The notes beneath the pieces were generated by a model. The model was not told the origin of the DNA and made no database searches. It saw only the letters and a program-made list of their open reading frames with translations. This document shows, piece after piece, positions 61,542 to 64,000 of a stretch of 64,000 bases of DNA. Origin of the DNA: Streptomyces sp. NBC_00459 (GTDB lineage: Bacteria; Actinomycetota; Actinomycetes; Streptomycetales; Streptomycetaceae); assembly GCF_036013955.1 (NCBI RefSeq), contig NZ_CP107903.1, positions 310,001 to 374,000 of the forward strand, in the 5' to 3' direction. Numbering within the stretch: position 1 is the stretch's first letter; every line of letters starts with the position of its first letter. Position numbers and translations under genes: made by a program.

Positions 61542-62036
61542 TCACTGGACCGGCTGGTAGGCGGGGCCGCCCTCGGTCAGCAGCCGTTCGGCCTCGGCGA
61601 GCACGTCCGCCGGGTCCTGGTCGAGGTCGATGCTCTTGCGGAACGGCTGGCGTACGTCACGCTCCAGCCGGAGGTAGACCTCGTTGCGATTGCCCTCGGG
61701 GTCGAAGAAGTAGATCCCGATCGCGTTGCCGTGGGTGACTTCCTGCTGGACCTCGATGCCCTCGCCGCGGAACCGGTGATGGAAGTCGATGATCGACTCC
61801 AGGGAGTCCACGCGCCATGACACCTGGTGGGTGAGCTTGGCGCCGGGAGGCGCGGTGCGGCCCCGCTGCAGGACGAACTCGTGATGCTCCTCCTCGGGAC
61901 GCGAGGAGAAGAACACGATGCCCCGCTCCTCGTCCTCGTCCGTGACGGTCAGCCCCAGAACACGGGAGTAGAAGTCGCGCATCGTCTCCAGGTCGTCCAC
62001 CCAGAAGCCGGTGTGACCGAGTCCAGTGATCGCCAT
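61542..62036 (-). CDS. Extradiol-dioxygenase-type VOC protein
   Basis: A 164-residue VOC protein. The metal ligands of type I extradiol dioxygenases appear to be kept: the His in LGHTGFWVDD, the His in LTHQVSWRVDS, and the Glu in RNEVYLRLER. Other blocks: FYSRVLGLTVTDEDEERGIV, GIYFFDPEGNRNE. The known relatives open catechol-type rings with Fe(II). It is the first gene of the operon with the monooxygenase and FAH genes, and starts at the ATG of 62036 after AAAGGAG. Short for a two-domain dioxygenase, so the exact reaction is inferred. Confidence 0.88.
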   Translation of the reverse strand: MAITGLGHTGFWVDDLETMRDFYSRVLGLTVTDEDEERGIVFFSSRPEEEHHEFVLQRGRTAPPGAKLTHQVSWRVDSLESIIDFHHRFRGEGIEVQQEVTHGNAIGIYFFDPEGNRNEVYLRLERDVRQPFRKSIDLDQDPADVLAEAERLLTEGGPAYQPVQ

Positions 62037-62061
62037 GACCAGTGTCTCCTTTAACGGGATA

Positions 62062-62079
62062 CCTGTTTCGCTTAACAGG
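62062..62079. promoter_or_regulatory. Operator candidate O1, palindrome CCTGTT-N6-AACAGG
   Basis: A perfect inverted repeat (CCTGTT, TCGCTT, AACAGG) 25 bases upstream of the extradiol-type gene, placed to block or activate its transcription. Its AACAGGAC half is shared with O2. Confidence 0.65.
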
Positions 62080-62160
62080 ACACTAGATCGCAGGGCACAT
62101 CGACGTCAACGGGGGAAATTGCACGATCCCGGCCTCTTGACTACGCAAGTATTTGAGGTG

Positions 62161-62206
62161 CAGCGTCCTGTTCTACGCAACATACGTCCGAGCAAACAGG
62201 ACGCTG
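62161..62206. promoter_or_regulatory. Operator candidate O2, 12-bp arms CAGCGTCCTGTT/AACAGGACGCTG
   Basis: Perfect 12-base inverted arms (62161-62172 and 62195-62206) separated by 22 bases, 57 bases before the MFS gene start. It shares TCCTGTT/AACAGGA with O1. It suggests that one regulator controls both divergent units. Confidence 0.65.
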
Positions 62207-62263
62207 GTCTGAGCTTCTGGTGAGCCTGCCGGGAACCGCTCACGCCGCTACTGGAGGCAACCC

Positions 62264-63925
62264 ATGACCCGTTCCGATGCCGGGAGAACCACCGCCCAGG
62301 CCGCCACCGAAGGCCCGCCGTCGCTGGACCGCGCCACCCTGATCGCCGCCTGCATGGCCATCTGCGTGGCCCAGGTCGGCATCCCGCTCGCGTCCCCGAT
62401 CATCGGAGAGATCCAGCGGGACTTCGGAGCATCGGCCGCCGCGCTCGCCTGGATTCCCGCGGCGTTCATCCTGCCGACGGCCATCCTGGAGCTGAACTTC
62501 GGCGTCCTCGGCGATCTCTTCGGACGCAAGCGCCTACTCGTTCTCGGCGGCCTGCTGATCACGGCCGGCTGCCTGGTCGTCGCGACCTCGGGCTCGCTGA
62601 CCCAGCTCATCGCCGGTCAGGCGGTCGCAGGGCTCGGTGCCGCAGCGGTCTTCCCCTCCTCGCTGGCGGTGATCGTCGCCGCCACCCCGGAGGCCGCCGC
62701 CCGTGCGCGAGCCCTGTCGTACTGGGCCGTCAGCCTGGCGTTCGGCGCCATGATCGCCCCGCTGATCAGCGGGTTCACCGCCGAACACACCGACTGGCAC
62801 TGGGCCTATGTACCCCTCGCGGTGCTCGGCCTGGTCACTGCGGCCGTCAGCGCCCGGTGGATCGTGGACTCCCGGGAGCCGGCCGGGCGGGGGCTCGACT
62901 GGCCGGGCCAGATCACGGTCGCCGTGTCCCTGCTGGCGCTGCTCTACGCCGTCATCGAGGGTGCCAACGACGGCTACACCGCGACCCACATCGTGCTCGC
63001 CTTCGCCATCGCCGTCGCCGCCTTCGTGGGCTTCCTCGTCGCGGAGCGCAAGTCGAGGACGCCGATGCTGCGGCTGGAACTCTTCCGGATCCCCTCCTTC
63101 GCCGCGGCCGCCGCCATCGGACTGCTCGCCATGTTCGGCTTCATCGGCACCGCCTACGCGCTGAGCATCAAGCTGGAGGCGGTCTACCACCTCTCCCCGC
63201 TCCAGGCCGCTCTGCCCTTCGCACTCATCCAGGCGGTCCCGCTGCTCCTCACACCCGTCCTGCCCAGGTTGCTCCAGCGCGTGCACCCCCGCGCCCTGCT
63301 CGTCGGCGGCCTGCTGTCACTCGCCGCAGGGGAGATCTGGATGGCGATGCTGCCGGGCGACGCCACGGATCTGGCGTCGATGGCCGGATCGATCCTGCTG
63401 CTGGGGGTCGGCTTCATCACGATGTTCTCCGCACTGACGGCCGTCGCGGTCGGCGCCGTCGGCATCCGGCACGCCGGTATGGCCAGCGCCGTAACCAGCC
63501 TCGTCCGTGAGACCGGGCAGGCCCTCGGCCCCGCGATCGTCAGCGCGGTCGCCCTCGGCACGGCGAGCAGCGCTCTCGCCGCGAAGCTCGCCGATGCCAA
63601 GCTCCCCGCCGAGGCCATGGGCGCGGCCAGTGCCGTCAACGCGGACGGGGGTGCGATCGCGGTCGCCAACGCCGATCTCGGCGAGCTGTCGCGCACCCTG
63701 GTGCCACTGGCCCGCCAAGCCCTCGAATCGAGCCTCGACCTCGGCCTGTACCTCTGCGCCGGCGCCAGCCTGGTGGCCGCGCTCATCGCAGTGCTCGCCC
63801 TGAAGCACAGTGCCGCCTCGGGCGCACCCGGCGGCCTGAACAGCGAGGAAGCGGCCGACACCGCAGCGGCACACGAGGACACGGACACTCCAGCCCCGAA
63901 GGTCAAAGCACTGCCCAGCCACTGA
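62264..63925 (+). CDS. MFS transporter (DHA2/EmrB-like, 14 helices)
   Basis: A 553-residue major-facilitator transporter, most likely with 14 membrane helices. The loop motif LGDLFGRKRLLVLGGLL (motif A) is between helices 2 and 3, and GLGAAAVFPSSLAVIVA (motif C-like) in helix 5. The C-terminal 50 residues are charged and cytoplasmic (SEEAADTAAAHEDTDTPAPK). It would move the aromatic substrate in or toxic products out. The ATG at 62264 has GGAGG eight bases upstream. Divergent from the aromatic operon, with O1 and O2 between them. Confidence 0.93.
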   Translation: MTRSDAGRTTAQAATEGPPSLDRATLIAACMAICVAQVGIPLASPIIGEIQRDFGASAAALAWIPAAFILPTAILELNFGVLGDLFGRKRLLVLGGLLITAGCLVVATSGSLTQLIAGQAVAGLGAAAVFPSSLAVIVAATPEAAARARALSYWAVSLAFGAMIAPLISGFTAEHTDWHWAYVPLAVLGLVTAAVSARWIVDSREPAGRGLDWPGQITVAVSLLALLYAVIEGANDGYTATHIVLAFAIAVAAFVGFLVAERKSRTPMLRLELFRIPSFAAAAAIGLLAMFGFIGTAYALSIKLEAVYHLSPLQAALPFALIQAVPLLLTPVLPRLLQRVHPRALLVGGLLSLAAGEIWMAMLPGDATDLASMAGSILLLGVGFITMFSALTAVAVGAVGIRHAGMASAVTSLVRETGQALGPAIVSAVALGTASSALAAKLADAKLPAEAMGAASAVNADGGAIAVANADLGELSRTLVPLARQALESSLDLGLYLCAGASLVAALIAVLALKHSAASGAPGGLNSEEAADTAAAHEDTDTPAPKVKALPSH

Positions 63926-64000
63926 CCATCCGCAGCCCGTCCGCAGGTCACTAGGCAGCGACACGGGCACGGGCAGGGATTTCGCCAGGCCAAACACGGC

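Noticed and set aside
60229..61560. Forward frame of about 440 codons
   Set aside because: Antisense to the FAD monooxygenase with complete FAD motifs.
1..64000. tRNA, rRNA or known riboswitch genes
   Set aside because: None recognised by eye; a covariance search was not possible here.

Overview
The window is very GC-rich with strong third-position GC bias, uses GTG/TTG as well as ATG starts, and carries actinomycete-type gene families (PucR and YheO regulators, DUF6243, DUF418, CHAT-TPR, IclR). It reads as a Streptomyces or close-relative chromosome, and the density of insertion-sequence relics and broken genes suggests an accessory or arm region. This assignment is an inference from composition and gene families. 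I see no rRNA, tRNA or CRISPR array.

Layout. 1-5 kb: a HAD phosphatase cut by the window edge, a GNAT gene, an orphan PemK/MazF-like toxin, a decayed IS701-type transposase and a thioredoxin-fold protein without the usual CxxC. 5-9 kb: a PucR regulator divergent from a ferredoxin reductase/fatty-acid desaturase pair. 9-16 kb: two DUF418 membrane paralogues flanking a NarL-type two-component system, an ABC exporter and a 70-aa membrane protein; three of these genes share an upstream motif, and a perfect 24-bp inverted repeat lies in one divergent promoter region. 16-20 kb: an apparently intact IS21-family element that splits a membrane-anchored gene and has a 6-bp target duplication. 20-30 kb: DUF1152, cyclophilin, a predicted pseudokinase, DUF6243, a secreted HAF-repeat protein, a VOC protein and several relics. 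30-34 kb: a divergent cluster of a membrane protein, a zinc-ribbon-like protein, a CHAT-TPR protease-like protein and a TPR protein. 35-40 kb: a 30-aa ORF coupled to a DUF1353-membrane protein, a tandem GNAT, an ATP-grasp protein, a relic of a terminal thioester reductase and a phosphotransferase. 40-44 kb: a D-amino-acid-type operon (YheO regulator, truncated ornithine cyclodeaminase, DSD1 enzyme, threonine-synthase-like enzyme). 44-52 kb: transposase relics, DUF1963, MOSC, a lipoprotein, a quinone-oxidoreductase-like enzyme, and a PadR/HAAS pair preceded by an 8-bp tandem repeat. 52-58 kb: a hexapeptide acyltransferase fused to a helical domain, an IS5-family element with a predicted -1 frameshift, and a CASTOR/POLLUX-like channel. 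58-64 kb: an aromatic-catabolism cluster (IclR, FAH hydrolase, FAD monooxygenase, extradiol-type VOC protein) divergent from an MFS transporter, with two palindromic operator candidates sharing one half-site.

How the genes work together. The PucR-desaturase set likely controls membrane-lipid unsaturation. The DUF418/ABC/two-component block looks like an envelope-stress or drug-response regulon. The 58-64 kb set looks like ring hydroxylation, ring cleavage and C-C hydrolysis with its own uptake or efflux and local control. The CHAT cluster is the best candidate for an uncharacterised effector or defence system. A 229-bp highly structured repeat occurs twice (23.0 and 57.8 kb) and is the best candidate for an undescribed RNA or mobile-element end.
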